From Alphaproteobacteria bacterium (lineage in GTDB: Bacteria > Pseudomonadota > Alphaproteobacteria > UBA2136 > JAPPOO01), in the NCBI GenBank assembly GCA_028817875.1, contig JAPPOO010000048.1, positions 1-32,275 of the forward strand: a stretch of 32,275 nucleotides of DNA, read 5' to 3'. Below the pieces are notes generated by a model that did not search any database, had not been told where the DNA came from, and saw nothing but the letters and a program-made list of their open reading frames with translations. Both the position numbers and the translations under genes were made by a program. Positions 7,218 to 14,760 of the stretch are shown here, in pieces (positions within the stretch are counted from its first letter, which is position 1; the number at the start of each line of letters is the position of its first letter).

Positions 7218-7612
7218 GTTGGTTTGCTAAAAAACTTGTCGGAGAACCCCTAAAGGAGCCAATTGAAGCGATTGGCAACGTGTTTGACAAGGTTTTTACT
7301 TCCGATGAGGAACGCCTACAAGCTCAGGCCATGCTGGAAAAACTGCGCCAGCAACCTGCTATCTTGCAGGCTGAAATCAATAAAATTGAGGCTGGACACC
7401 GCACGATATTTGTAGCGGGCTGGCGTCCTTTTATTGGCTGGGTTTGTGGTACTGGCCTTGCCTTTACTTTCGTTATCAACCCCCTCATCCAGTGGCACAC
7501 AGGCGAGCCGGGGCCTGTGCTTCCTTTAGAGGCTATCATGACCTTAGTGATATCCATCCTAGGTTTGGGCGGTTTACGTACCTACGAAAAATCTACAGGG
7601 CGGGCAAAGTGA
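7214..7612 (+). CDS. Holin of the GTA three-transmembrane type
   Basis: This 132-residue protein has an amphipathic, charged N-terminal half (LKEPIEAIGNVFDKVFTSDE). It then has hydrophobic segments around residues 66-95 (AGWRPFIGWVCGTGLAFTFV) and 101-122 (ILGLGGLRTYEK at its end). The GWRPFIGWVCG and GLGGLRTYEK signatures match the three-helix holins first named from gene transfer agents. It should open the inner membrane to release the upstream amidase. It overlaps both neighbours by a few bases, giving a tight lysis cassette. Confidence 0.85.
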   Translation: MSWFAKKLVGEPLKEPIEAIGNVFDKVFTSDEERLQAQAMLEKLRQQPAILQAEINKIEAGHRTIFVAGWRPFIGWVCGTGLAFTFVINPLIQWHTGEPGPVLPLEAIMTLVISILGLGGLRTYEKSTGRAK

Positions 7613-7842
7613 TGGTTGATCCAGTAGACATGGCCCAAGCAGAAGAGGAATCCCACCGTGAAGCAAGCCTCCGCCTTAGCACCCAAACCCCTGCTCCTCC
7701 TTCGCAAGCTACTGTTTGTGTTGAATGCGGGGCGACCATCCACCCCAAACGCAAAGAGCTCCTCCCCGAAACAGACATCTGTAGAGAGTGCGCCCAATTC
7801 AACGAACAAGAGGAGCAACGCAGTGCCCACCTTTATCTCTAA
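7612..7842 (+). CDS. TraR/DksA-type zinc-finger protein
   Basis: This 76-residue protein contains a four-cysteine zinc finger C36-x2-C39...C57-x2-C60 in the context CVECGATIHPKRKELLPETD and CREC, the DksA/TraR signature. Short phage versions lack the long coiled coil of DksA; TraR-like proteins bind the secondary channel of RNA polymerase and alter promoter choice. The ATG at 7612 overlaps the holin stop. Its 3' end overlaps the next gene by 20 bases. Such genes are common in Mu-like lysis regions. Confidence 0.85.
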   Translation: MVDPVDMAQAEEESHREASLRLSTQTPAPPSQATVCVECGATIHPKRKELLPETDICRECAQFNEQEEQRSAHLYL

Positions 7843-8170
7843 CATTTTTGATAATTGGAATGCTTTTTGGGCCATTACCGGCCTTGTGGCTAGTGCTATT
7901 GTTTTAGGTTTACGTACCATCTTTGCTTCAAAAAAAGAGCTTGAAGTCCACAAGGCGGAAGTCACCACACTGAAAAAAGGGCAAGCTGAAACAAATCACC
8001 GATTAACAACTTTAGAGAATGCGCTCAACAATCTCCCAAAGCAGAGCGATTTACACGAGCTCTGTGTTGAATTTAAAGAAATGGAAGGAAGTCTCTCTGC
8101 TATTGAGAAGCAACAAACAGGCATCCAAAACTCACTAACCCTTATTACGGAGCATCTGCTTAAACAATGA
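7823..8170 (+). CDS. Mu gp25-like membrane-anchored coiled-coil protein (DUF2730)
   Basis: This 115-residue protein has one N-terminal transmembrane helix (residues about 13-35, AFWAITGLVASAIVLGLRTI). A long predicted coiled coil follows, with heptad-like LxxLxxxLxxL spacing. This matches the DUF2730 / Mu gp25 family between lysis and packaging genes. A spanin-like or other lysis role has been suggested by position only. I chose GTG at 7823 because GAGGAG (7810-7815) precedes it; the longer in-frame reading from 7658 runs through the zinc-finger gene in another frame. Confidence 0.75.
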   Translation: MPTFISNIFDNWNAFWAITGLVASAIVLGLRTIFASKKELEVHKAEVTTLKKGQAETNHRLTTLENALNNLPKQSDLHELCVEFKEMEGSLSAIEKQQTGIQNSLTLITEHLLKQ

Positions 8171-8469
8171 CAAGTAACTTTGAAAACCTCCTTGCTGAAT
8201 TCCAACGCCTGAGTATTTTGCAAATCCTACAGGATGATGAGGATTATTCAGCTAACACGGATATACTCTCTTCCGCCCTCTCTCACTTAGGTAACACTAT
8301 CAGCTCCGATGCTTTAAATGCCCATGTTGACTGGCTTAGAAAAAAAGGCCTCATCAAAGTCAGATTGATCGGCTCTTTTACAGTTGTTCAGCTGACCAAG
8401 CGTGGCCTTGAGGCCGCCCAAGGTATTTTGCGTGTTGACGGGGTACGTCGCCCCGGGCCGAAGGACTAA
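8167..8469 (+). CDS. Mu gp26-like winged-helix protein
   Basis: This 100-residue protein is predicted to be helical with a winged-helix fold (RLSILQILQDDEDYSAN, ALNAHVDWLRKKGLIKV, then a beta wing ending VVQLTKRGLEAAQGI). It resembles the gp26-family proteins encoded just before the packaging genes of Mu-like phages. It may bind DNA during packaging or transcription, but this is unproven. It starts on the ATGA that ends the previous gene. Confidence 0.75.
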   Translation: MTSNFENLLAEFQRLSILQILQDDEDYSANTDILSSALSHLGNTISSDALNAHVDWLRKKGLIKVRLIGSFTVVQLTKRGLEAAQGILRVDGVRRPGPKD

Positions 8470-8474
8470 ACGTT

Positions 8475-9008
8475 ATGCCCCGCGAGTCCAGCATTACGAA
8501 ACTTCCCAAGGAAATCCGCGAGCAGCTTGACCAGCTGCTTGGAGCGGGTGCTACTGTTGATGAGCTGACCGAATACCTGCAGGGGTTTGATATCGATATG
8601 TCTCGCTCTGCCGTTGGACGCTATCGCAAAAAGATTATGGATTCACGCAAACACATACAGGAATCCATACAGGTCGCCAAAATCTTTGCTAAGGACATCA
8701 CCGACAAAGAGCAAACCCAGCAATCTCAGTATCTCATCAAAATTGCTCGAACGTTGGCTTTTGAGACTTCCATGTGCTTAGCCGGAAAAGAGGTCACCCC
8801 TAAGACTCTTTCTTTTTTAACTAAGTCTATTAAAGACCTTGAAACTGCTGCAACCATCAGCGTTGAACGCGAGCTTAAAATCCGTAAAGACGTTGCCAGC
8901 CAAGCAGCTGAAGCGGCCGACAAGGTTATCAAAGAAACCAAAGGCATCACCAAAGAAACAGCCGATAAAATCCGGCGGCACATACTAGGAGTGGCCGAGC
9001 AGTCATGA
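8475..9008 (+). CDS. DUF3486 / Mu gp27-like protein, probable small terminase subunit
   Basis: This 177-residue protein has an N-terminal helix-turn-helix (ITKLPKEIREQLDQLL, then FDIDMSRSAVGRYRKKI) and a long helical C-terminus rich in E, K and A. It matches the DUF3486 family, thought to recognise phage DNA and hand it to the large terminase. Its stop overlaps the terminase start (ATGA at 9005). Confidence 0.85.
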   Translation: MPRESSITKLPKEIREQLDQLLGAGATVDELTEYLQGFDIDMSRSAVGRYRKKIMDSRKHIQESIQVAKIFAKDITDKEQTQQSQYLIKIARTLAFETSMCLAGKEVTPKTLSFLTKSIKDLETAATISVERELKIRKDVASQAAEAADKVIKETKGITKETADKIRRHILGVAEQS

Positions 9009-10510
9009 GTATGTCCAGCCCCTATGTCCTTTTGCCGTACCAGCAACGTTGGATTAACGACAACTCTAACGTCAAAATTGCTGAGAAAAGCCGTCGGATC
9101 GGGATTACATGGGCAGAGGCTGCGGATGATGCTTTGTTGGCTGCTACCACCAAGCAAGATGGGGGTATGGATGTTTTATACATCGGCTACAACAAAGAAA
9201 TGGCGCAGGAATTTATTGAAGAAGTCGCCAACTGGGCCAAGCACTACAAATACGCCGCTGAAGCCGTAGAAGAGTTTATCTTTAAAGACCAAGGCACCGA
9301 CAAAGAAGAGCGAGATATTCTGGCGTTTAAGATTCGTTTTGCTTCAGGCAATGAAGTCGTTGCCCTGTCCAGCCGCCCCAATAACCTACGAGGTCGTCAA
9401 GGTAAGGTGGTGATTGATGAAGCGGCCTTCCATGACAACCTTGCTGAATTGCTTAAGGCTGCGATGGCTCTTTTGATGTGGGGTGGCCGCGTTGTGATTA
9501 TCTCCACCCATGACGGTGTCGATAACTACTTCAACGAGCTGATCCAACTGGTCAGGGAGAAACGGAAAAATTACAGCCTCCACACAATTACTTTAGACGA
9601 TGCCATCGCTGATGGCCTTTATCAACGGATTTGTTTGGTACAAGGTAAAGACTGGAGCCTTGAGGCTCAGAATACTTGGAAGCAAGGCATTATCAACGAC
9701 TACGGAGACGATGCGGATGAAGAACTGTTTTGTATTCCGAAGCGATCCGGTGGGGCTTACCTCACTTATGAAATGATTGACGCCTGTATGGAGGATGGCA
9801 TCCCCATTGTTCGCTGGCAGCAAAATGACTCGTTCGCCCAACTTGCCGAACACCTCCGCGAAGCCGCATGTAAAGAATGGTGTGAAGACACTTTAAAGCC
9901 TCTTTTAATGCAGCTTAAACCTGCCTTAAGAAGCTCCTTTGGAGAGGATTTTGGCCGCTCCGGAGATTTAACTGTTATCTGGCCACTGCAGCTGCAGGCC
10001 AATATGCGCCGCCATACTCCTTTTACTGTTGAGCTGCGCAATATCCCCTTTGAGCAACAAAAACAAATCCTCTTTTACATTGTGGATCGCCTCCCTCGCC
10101 TTGGTAAAGGACTCATGGATGCTGGAGGAAACGGTAGCTTTTTGGCTGAGGTTGCCGAGCAAAGATATGGCCAAGGTGTGATTGAAAAGATTAAGTTCAC
10201 AAACGACTGGTACCGTGAGCATACCCCTATTTACAAAGCAGCTCTTGAAGACCAGATGATGACTCTCCCTCGCCATTCGGATGTTATGGCTGACCACCGC
10301 GCCTTTACCATGGTTGACGGGGTTGCGAAGATTCCAACCAACAAACGCACCAAAGGCACGGATGATAAGAAGCGGCACGGCGATAGTGCTATTGCGGGTT
10401 TACTTGCTTATATTGCCAGCCGTGAAGTCTACAGCCCTATTGAGTTTCAAGCCGTGGGCGCGGTGCGCGAAACAACGACTTACGCCGACTATATGGGAGA
10501 CATGTCATGA
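9005..10510 (+). CDS. Terminase large subunit (Mu gp28-like)
   Basis: This 501-residue packaging motor and headful nuclease has a degenerate Walker A EKSRRIGITWA (27-37) and Walker B VVIDEA (135-140), followed by the coupling motif ISTHD (166-170). The C-terminal RNase H-like nuclease has acidic residues D315 (FGEDFGRSGDLT), D372 (GLMDAGGNGS) and D459 (KRHGDSAIAG) in the expected order. The SRRIG form of Walker A is typical of the gp28/Terminase_6 group. The gene overlaps both neighbours by four bases. Confidence 0.95.
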   Translation: MSMSSPYVLLPYQQRWINDNSNVKIAEKSRRIGITWAEAADDALLAATTKQDGGMDVLYIGYNKEMAQEFIEEVANWAKHYKYAAEAVEEFIFKDQGTDKEERDILAFKIRFASGNEVVALSSRPNNLRGRQGKVVIDEAAFHDNLAELLKAAMALLMWGGRVVIISTHDGVDNYFNELIQLVREKRKNYSLHTITLDDAIADGLYQRICLVQGKDWSLEAQNTWKQGIINDYGDDADEELFCIPKRSGGAYLTYEMIDACMEDGIPIVRWQQNDSFAQLAEHLREAACKEWCEDTLKPLLMQLKPALRSSFGEDFGRSGDLTVIWPLQLQANMRRHTPFTVELRNIPFEQQKQILFYIVDRLPRLGKGLMDAGGNGSFLAEVAEQRYGQGVIEKIKFTNDWYREHTPIYKAALEDQMMTLPRHSDVMADHRAFTMVDGVAKIPTNKRTKGTDDKKRHGDSAIAGLLAYIASREVYSPIEFQAVGAVRETTTYADYMGDMS

Positions 10511-11958
10511 CCGACGATACAAAACAGCCTAAACCTGTCACAAACGAAATAGCCTCCGTTAAGTCTGATCCTGAATACGCTTTTGCTTTTATGGGGCGAT
10601 TGACCTCTGCCGATTCTACTTTGGCTACCCGTGGCAACGGTAAAGGCTACGCAATCTACGATGATATTGAACGGGATGCCCACGCCCAAGCGGTTCTGCA
10701 AAAGCGGAAGATGGCTTTGGTTTCTTACCCATGGGAACTCACCGCGGCGAGCGACTCAGCTGAAGACAAACGGGCCCGCGACCTCGTGGAAGACCAGCTC
10801 CTTGCAATGGACTTTAACCAGATCTGTTTAAATACCTTGGACGGTTTGCTTAAAGGCTTTTCCGTTGGTGAAGTTATGTGGAAGAATATCAACGGTACCT
10901 TCACGGTTACGGATATTAAATCCCGTGACCCAAATCGTTTTGTGTTTGACCTAGACTCCAAGCTTCGTATCAAAACAATTGAGAATATGTTTGATGGTGA
11001 GGACTTGCCTGACCGTAAGTTTATCGTCCATTCGTTTAATTCAAAGTACGAAAACCCCTACGGCTGCGGCTTGGGCAGCATCCTGTTTTGGCCAGTGTTT
11101 TTTAAACGGAATGGTATTAAGTTTTGGCTTACTTTTGCTGATAAGTTTGGTAATCCCACGGCTATTGGTAAGTATCCTACATCAGCGAGCCCAGAGGAAC
11201 GCCGCACTTTGGAAGATGCCCTCGCAGCTCTGTCCAATCAGACAGGCATTACCATGCCTGAAGGCATGATGCTTGAGTTTATTGAGGCTAAGCGTAGCGG
11301 CACGGTTCAGACCTACGAAAGCCTCTGCAACTATATGGACAAGCAGATATCCCTTGCGGTATTGGGTGAAACGCTGTCCACAGATATTGGCAGCAGCGGC
11401 AGCCGCGCTGCCAGTGAAACCCATAACGATGTGCGGTTAGAGCTGACTCAAGGGGATGGTAACCTGCTTGCCGGTACCTTTAACAATTCCTTTATCAAGT
11501 GGGTTACTGAGGTGAACCTCCCTCACGCAACCCCACCTATTTTGAGCTGGGATATTACCGAGCAAGAAGACTTGAATGCCAGAGCAGAGCGAGACACTAA
11601 AGTTTATGGTATGGGCTTTAAGCCGTCTGTAGAATATATCCAACGTTACTACGGTGAAGAATGGACAGAAGATACAAAACGCCTGACAACTCCACAGTCT
11701 GCGGCTTTTGCCGAAGCTGTCAAAGAAACAACCGACCTGAAGCTTGCTAATCGGCTACTGGATGATACCGCTCAAAATGTTGACAAGCTGATTGACCCGA
11801 TTCAGCAGCTACTTAATAGGGCTCATTCTTTAGAGGATTTTCAGGAAGGGCTCCTCAACCTTTATGCTGAGCTACCTGTTGATGAACTTGCTGACAAAAT
11901 AGCCGATGCCATGCAAGTGGCTGAACTCGCCGGACGGTTTGAATTTGATGACAAGTGA
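10507..11958 (+). CDS. Portal protein (Mu gp29-like, DUF935)
   Basis: This 483-residue protein is of the DUF935 portal family, forming the dodecameric ring through which DNA enters and leaves the head. Typical segments include ILFWPVFFKRNGIKFWLTFADKFG-like sequence around residue 195-218 and SLAVLGETLSTDIGSSGSRA around 280-300. The C-terminal 100 residues are helical, as in the portal crown. It starts on the terminase stop and overlaps the MuF start by 11 bases. Confidence 0.94.
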   Translation: MTDDTKQPKPVTNEIASVKSDPEYAFAFMGRLTSADSTLATRGNGKGYAIYDDIERDAHAQAVLQKRKMALVSYPWELTAASDSAEDKRARDLVEDQLLAMDFNQICLNTLDGLLKGFSVGEVMWKNINGTFTVTDIKSRDPNRFVFDLDSKLRIKTIENMFDGEDLPDRKFIVHSFNSKYENPYGCGLGSILFWPVFFKRNGIKFWLTFADKFGNPTAIGKYPTSASPEERRTLEDALAALSNQTGITMPEGMMLEFIEAKRSGTVQTYESLCNYMDKQISLAVLGETLSTDIGSSGSRAASETHNDVRLELTQGDGNLLAGTFNNSFIKWVTEVNLPHATPPILSWDITEQEDLNARAERDTKVYGMGFKPSVEYIQRYYGEEWTEDTKRLTTPQSAAFAEAVKETTDLKLANRLLDDTAQNVDKLIDPIQQLLNRAHSLEDFQEGLLNLYAELPVDELADKIADAMQVAELAGRFEFDDK

Positions 11959-13129
11959 GTACACCAACGTCCCTTTTAAGGAAGCTATTAGCTTTTTTAA
12001 GGATAAGGTACGTCTCCCCAGCAAGACTTGGCGTGATATTGAAAAGGGCATGCATAGCCGCGCCTTTGTTGTGGCAGGAGCTATGAAAGATGAATTGCTG
12101 GCCGATATGCAAAAAGCCCTCACGAAAGCCCTTGAGCAAGGGACAACGCTAGCAGAATTTCGCAAAGATTTTGACGGTATCGTCCAAAAGCGTGGTTGGA
12201 CTTATAAGGGCAAGAGAGGCTGGCGCACAGGTGTGATTTACCGTACCAACCTCTCAACCGCCTACCAAGCTGGACGTTACAAACAGATGCTTGATCCCGA
12301 TGTGGTTAAAGCTCGACCTTACTTACAATACATCCATGGTGATAGCTCCGATCCACGCCCTCAGCACCTTGCTTGGGATGGTTTGGTTTTGCGTCACGAT
12401 GATCCGTTTTGGAATACCCACCGCCCCAAAAACGGTTGGGGATGCTCCTGCTCGGTACGATCCCTCTCTGCAGGTGATCTAAAACGTATGGGCAAAAGCG
12501 AGCCTGATGCAGCTCCGCCTATTGAGATTGATCCAACAACAAATCGTCCGAAAGGTATTGATGAAGGATGGGACTATGACCCTGCCTTCACAGCATGGGG
12601 TAAGCCGCTTGCCGACAAGGCCATGTCTACTTGGCGAGCTGAGGGGGCTCATGCGTGGGCACTTCTTACAACTGGTACATGGCGTAACTTTAACCGCCCT
12701 GCTCGTATCAGCGTTGACAAGGCCAAAGCCAAGCTTGCCAAGCCTGTTCAAACAAAAGAGCAAGCCCGCACGCTTCTACAAAAAACGCTTAAAGCCGATG
12801 AGAAAGTCTTTACTCTACCTGACGGGAGTAAGATTTTGGTCAATGCCGACTCTCTGCTTGACCACATTGATTTAAACCGTGCCCACTTTTTACCGCTTTT
12901 GCCTGAGCTATTGGAACAGCCTTTTGAAGTTTGGCTAACCTTTCAGCAGCACAAAGGCACCGGACAAATCCAACTACGGAAACGCCTGATTAAGGCTATT
13001 AAATTAGACAAAGAACGGTTTTTGATTTTATCCGCCCAAGCCCGTAACGGCATCTTTGAGGCTTGGACAATTATTCCGACACGGGATTTGAGGTACGGAC
13101 AACACCTACGGGTTGGCACATTATTGTGA
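11948..13129 (+). CDS. F: MuF-like minor head protein fused to a PBECR2-type nuclease domain
   Basis: This 393-residue protein has two parts. Residues about 40-175 form the MuF head-morphogenesis domain (VIYRTNLSTAYQAGR, HLAWDGLVL and the cysteine-bearing KNGWGCSCSVRSL). Residues about 285-393 match the phage BECR-fold nuclease type (PBECR2) often fused to MuF (LPLLPELLEQPFEVWLTF, LSAQARNGIFEAWTIIPT, ending RVGTLL). MuF proteins enter the head, so the toxin-like domain could be injected with the DNA. I prefer ATG at 11948 over the in-frame ATG at 11906, which would overlap the portal gene by 53 bases. ParDE follows downstream. Confidence 0.85.
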   Translation: MTSEYTNVPFKEAISFFKDKVRLPSKTWRDIEKGMHSRAFVVAGAMKDELLADMQKALTKALEQGTTLAEFRKDFDGIVQKRGWTYKGKRGWRTGVIYRTNLSTAYQAGRYKQMLDPDVVKARPYLQYIHGDSSDPRPQHLAWDGLVLRHDDPFWNTHRPKNGWGCSCSVRSLSAGDLKRMGKSEPDAAPPIEIDPTTNRPKGIDEGWDYDPAFTAWGKPLADKAMSTWRAEGAHAWALLTTGTWRNFNRPARISVDKAKAKLAKPVQTKEQARTLLQKTLKADEKVFTLPDGSKILVNADSLLDHIDLNRAHFLPLLPELLEQPFEVWLTFQQHKGTGQIQLRKRLIKAIKLDKERFLILSAQARNGIFEAWTIIPTRDLRYGQHLRVGTLL

Positions 13130-13171
13130 GGGCAACGTCAAAAATAGGTAGGAATAGTTACTACCGCATGC

Positions 13172-13195
13172 CATAATACTGAAAGGAGATAGGAG
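13172..13195 (+). promoter_or_regulatory. Candidate -10 box and ribosome site of parDE
   Basis: CATAAT (13172-13177) resembles a -10 box, and AAGGAGATAGGAG (13183-13195) is a strong ribosome site ahead of parD. GGTAG (13147-13151) and CTACC (13161-13165) are inverted around it and could form the ParD operator. No good -35 box is visible. This 76-base gap breaks the otherwise tight head operon. Confidence 0.45.
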
Positions 13196-13205
13196 ATATA
13201 CAATC

Positions 13206-13466
13206 ATGGCAAATACTAAAAAGTCTTACGTTATCGGAGAACAATATGAAGCCTTTATTGCACAACAAATTGCAGAAGGGCGTTTTAACAACGCTAGTGA
13301 AGTTGTACGCACTGCTTTACGCATGCTTATTGACTACGAAACAAAAATGGCATCACTACGCCAACATATTCAACAAGCAGATGATGATGTAGCAGCAGGA
13401 AACTATACTACCTACTCGAAGTTTGGTGACTTGTATGCTGATATCATGACAGATACTGACGAATAA
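13206..13466 (+). CDS. parD: ParD-family antitoxin
   Basis: This 86-residue protein has the ParD/CopG ribbon-helix-helix ([34 protein letters not shown]). An acidic, flexible C-terminal half that would wrap the toxin follows. ParD binds DNA to repress its own operon and neutralises ParE. The toxin gene starts one base after its stop. It is AT-richer than the flanking head genes and lies between the MuF and gpG genes, where Mu has no such insertion, so it looks like acquired cargo. Confidence 0.92.
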   Translation: MANTKKSYVIGEQYEAFIAQQIAEGRFNNASEVVRTALRMLIDYETKMASLRQHIQQADDDVAAGNYTTYSKFGDLYADIMTDTDE

Positions 13467-13467
13467 T

Positions 13468-13761
13468 ATGCGCAAACAACTTATTGTTACCCACACCGCT
13501 AAGTCAGATTTACGTCATATCTACAACCATATTGCTAAGGACAATCCGCAACGCGCTAAAACTTTTGTAGAAGAACTTGCTGCGAAAATAGAATGGATTG
13601 CAGATACTGATTTTACAGGCTCTCCTAGAGATTACGTTGCTGAGGATTTGCGGATGCTTCTTTACCACCAAAGATGTATTTACTACCGATCTACCCCTGA
13701 CCAAATCATTATTTTGAGAGTGTTGCACTCATCTCAAGATGTGGCTCAAGTCAAATTTTAA
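13468..13761 (+). CDS. parE: ParE-family toxin (RelE/ParE superfamily)
   Basis: This 97-residue protein has the ParE fold pattern: N-terminal strand QLIVTHTAKSDLRHIYNHIA, helix PQRAKTFVEELAAKIEWIA and C-terminal strands (DLRMLLYHQRCIYYR, QIIILRVLHSSQD). ParE toxins poison DNA gyrase. RelE-like enzymes of the same fold cut mRNA, but ParD pairing favours ParE. With parD it forms a type II addiction module. The gpG gene follows after 6 bases, so the pair may share late transcription as well as its own promoter. Confidence 0.92.
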   Translation: MRKQLIVTHTAKSDLRHIYNHIAKDNPQRAKTFVEELAAKIEWIADTDFTGSPRDYVAEDLRMLLYHQRCIYYRSTPDQIIILRVLHSSQDVAQVKF

Positions 13762-13767
13762 TGTGTC

Positions 13768-14271
13768 ATGGTCAGCTTAAAAATAACTCATAAAAGCACT
13801 GAACTGCAGAAAGCCCTCAAGCAACATAAAGAGCTTGTATCAAACCCTGCGGCTATTCTGAAAAATGTCGGAGAGGCTTTACACAATGCGACGATTGACC
13901 GTATGCGCCGTGAACGCGCACCCGATGGCAGCCCGTGGGCACCTTTAAACCCTCTTTATGCCTCCTCAAAGAGAGGCTCAAAGATTTTGCAAGAGGCTGG
14001 TATGCGCAACGGCCTTATGGGGTCGCTCAACTATCAAGTCATGCTGGATCGGCTGGAATACGGTACCAACAAAGTGTACGCCCATATCCATCAAGAAGGC
14101 GGTACCATCAAGCCTACCTCGGCGGATCGGCTCAGCTTTCGTATGGGCGGCAAGTTTTTCCAAGCAAAATCTGTCACGATTCCTGCCCGCCCGTACCTCG
14201 GTATCGGCATCAACGAAGAACGGGCCATTGATAATGCCGTCCATGACTACATCAAGAGTGTTTTTCGTTAG
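13768..14271 (+). CDS. G: Mu gpG-like virion morphogenesis protein
   Basis: This 167-residue protein belongs to the phage virion-morphogenesis family (Mu gpG, P2 gpS). Signatures include DRMRRERAPDGSPWAPLNP (about residues 45-63), LMGSLNYQVMLDRLEYGTN and the ending IPARPYLGIGINEERAIDNAV. It acts in head-tail joining or tail completion. It lies just upstream of the 880-base gap before gene I, where Mu has its PI promoter. Confidence 0.92.
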   Translation: MVSLKITHKSTELQKALKQHKELVSNPAAILKNVGEALHNATIDRMRRERAPDGSPWAPLNPLYASSKRGSKILQEAGMRNGLMGSLNYQVMLDRLEYGTNKVYAHIHQEGGTIKPTSADRLSFRMGGKFFQAKSVTIPARPYLGIGINEERAIDNAVHDYIKSVFR

Positions 14272-14275
14272 CAAA

Positions 14276-14293
14276 ATTTAAAGCGTTTTAAAT
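14276..14293. repeat. Short palindrome after gpG
   Basis: ATTTAAA-GCGT-TTTAAAT is a perfect seven-base inverted repeat directly after the gpG stop codon. It is AT-rich and lacks a T-tract, so it is either a protein-binding dyad or a weak message-end structure. TTTAAA recurs several times in the next 100 bases. Confidence 0.4.
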
Positions 14294-14340
14294 ATATATT
14301 TATGCATTTTAGCTATCACGTATCATCCCTACCCCCAAAA

Positions 14341-14377
14341 CGCATTTAAACGCGAATTTAAAGACAGTTTAAATGCG
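14341..14377 (+). terminator. Eleven-base-pair inverted repeat, possible terminator of the head operon
   Basis: CGCATTTAAAC (14341-14351) and GTTTAAATGCG (14367-14377) are perfect inverted copies around a 15-base loop. They are followed, after GTCTGG, by TTTTTAGG. The T-run is displaced by six bases, so terminator activity is uncertain; an operator role is also possible. Confidence 0.45.
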
Positions 14378-14415
14378 GTCTGGTTTTTAGGAACTCACCC
14401 TTTTATGTATAAATC

Positions 14416-14446
14416 TTGATTTATGTGTATTTTTGTGTGAGATTAT
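14416..14446 (+). promoter_or_regulatory. Candidate promoter of antitoxin RNA A
   Basis: TTGATT (14416-14421) and GATTAT (14441-14446) lie 19 bases apart; AGATTA at 18-base spacing is an alternative. Predicted initiation falls at about 14452, inside the left edge of the conserved 28-mer, as it does for module B. The spacing is longer than ideal. Confidence 0.4.
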
Positions 14447-14451
14447 CCCTG

Positions 14452-14545
14452 TTCGGTTGCGGTGAGTAATTTGAACAGTTTGGGTACTTTCTCAAATTTT
14501 AACGTGAAAACCCCGCTTGTGTCTCACTACAAAGCGGGGTTTTTT
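14452..14545 (+). ncRNA. Predicted antisense antitoxin RNA, module A
   Basis: This plus-strand RNA of about 94 bases would begin at the conserved 28-mer (14450-14477), whose ends TGTTC and GAACA can pair. It would end at the terminator 14511-14545. Its middle contains GGTACTTTCT (14483-14492) and ATTTTAACGT (14496-14505). Both arms are repeated at 14630-14639 and 14645-14654, where the opposite strand encodes the leader of peptide A just upstream of its start codon. The RNA can therefore form two ten-base-pair helices with the toxin message at its ribosome-binding region. Transcription is inferred, not shown. Confidence 0.6.
14511..14545 (+). terminator. Terminator shared by antitoxin RNA A and peptide A message
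   Basis: CCCCGCTT (14511-14518) pairs with AAGCGGGG (14532-14539) and is followed by six T's on the plus strand. On the minus strand the same hairpin is followed by TTTT, so it can end both convergent transcripts. It lies just past the stop codon of peptide A. Confidence 0.8.
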
Positions 14546-14550
14546 GTTCT

Positions 14551-14625
14551 TTATCTACTTAAGATAATCTGAAGGCGAACCTTCAGCCATCCCCAGCAGA
14601 GAACTAGTTTTAGTCTTGTCCTCAT
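14551..14625 (-). CDS. Predicted 24-residue basic hydrophobic toxin-like peptide, module A
   Basis: The ORF encodes MRTRLKLVLCWGWLKVRLQ plus five more residues ending in SR. It is basic and hydrophobic, the composition of membrane-active type I toxins, and the LKL...W..KV...R pattern is shared with peptide B. The start region is held in a predicted stem: GTCTTGT (14613-14619, within codons 3-5) with ACAAGAC (14660-14666). The ribosome site is an A-rich AAAGAAAG, not a strong one. The upstream ATG at 14688 is in the same frame and would give a 45-residue product. Resemblance to Helicobacter AapA peptides is compositional only. Confidence 0.55.
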   Translation of the reverse strand: MRTRLKLVLCWGWLKVRLQIILSR

Positions 14626-14688
14626 TCTAGGTACTTTCTTTTTTATTTTAACGTACAGAACAAGACATGGCCCGAAGGCCGCCGCCAT
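14626..14688 (-). other. Leader reading frame fused in frame to peptide A
   Basis: A second start (ATG at 14688 with AAAGGAG upstream) reads MAAAFGPCLVLYVKIKKK and continues without a stop into peptide A. In module B the corresponding leader begins with the same seven residues but stops after 12. It may be a translated regulatory leader, as mok is for hok, or the start of a longer toxin. Confidence 0.4.
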
Positions 14689-14715
14689 AATGCACACTCC
14701 TTTTACAAACCGCAA
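14669..14715 (-). promoter_or_regulatory. Conserved 47-base leader of the peptide A message
   Basis: This block matches 14971-15017 at 46 of 47 positions although the sequence on one side is unrelated. Read on the minus strand it contains TTGCGG, the ribosome site AAAGGAG, an ATG and GGCC-UUCG-GGCC, a very stable tetraloop hairpin (14669-14680). Its strong conservation against diverged flanks implies a function as RNA: message stability, ribosome standby or antitoxin recognition. Confidence 0.6.
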
Positions 14716-14725
14716 TGAAGAATAG

Positions 14726-14754
14726 TTGCAAACTATGCCTAATAGGACTATATT
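14726..14754 (+). promoter_or_regulatory. Promoter of antitoxin RNA B
   Basis: TTGCAA (14726-14731), 17 bases, TATATT (14749-14754) is a good vegetative promoter. Initiation about seven bases later falls at 14761, exactly at the start of the conserved 28-mer. This is the strongest promoter-like sequence in the gap. Confidence 0.6.
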
Positions 14755-14760
14755 CCAGAT

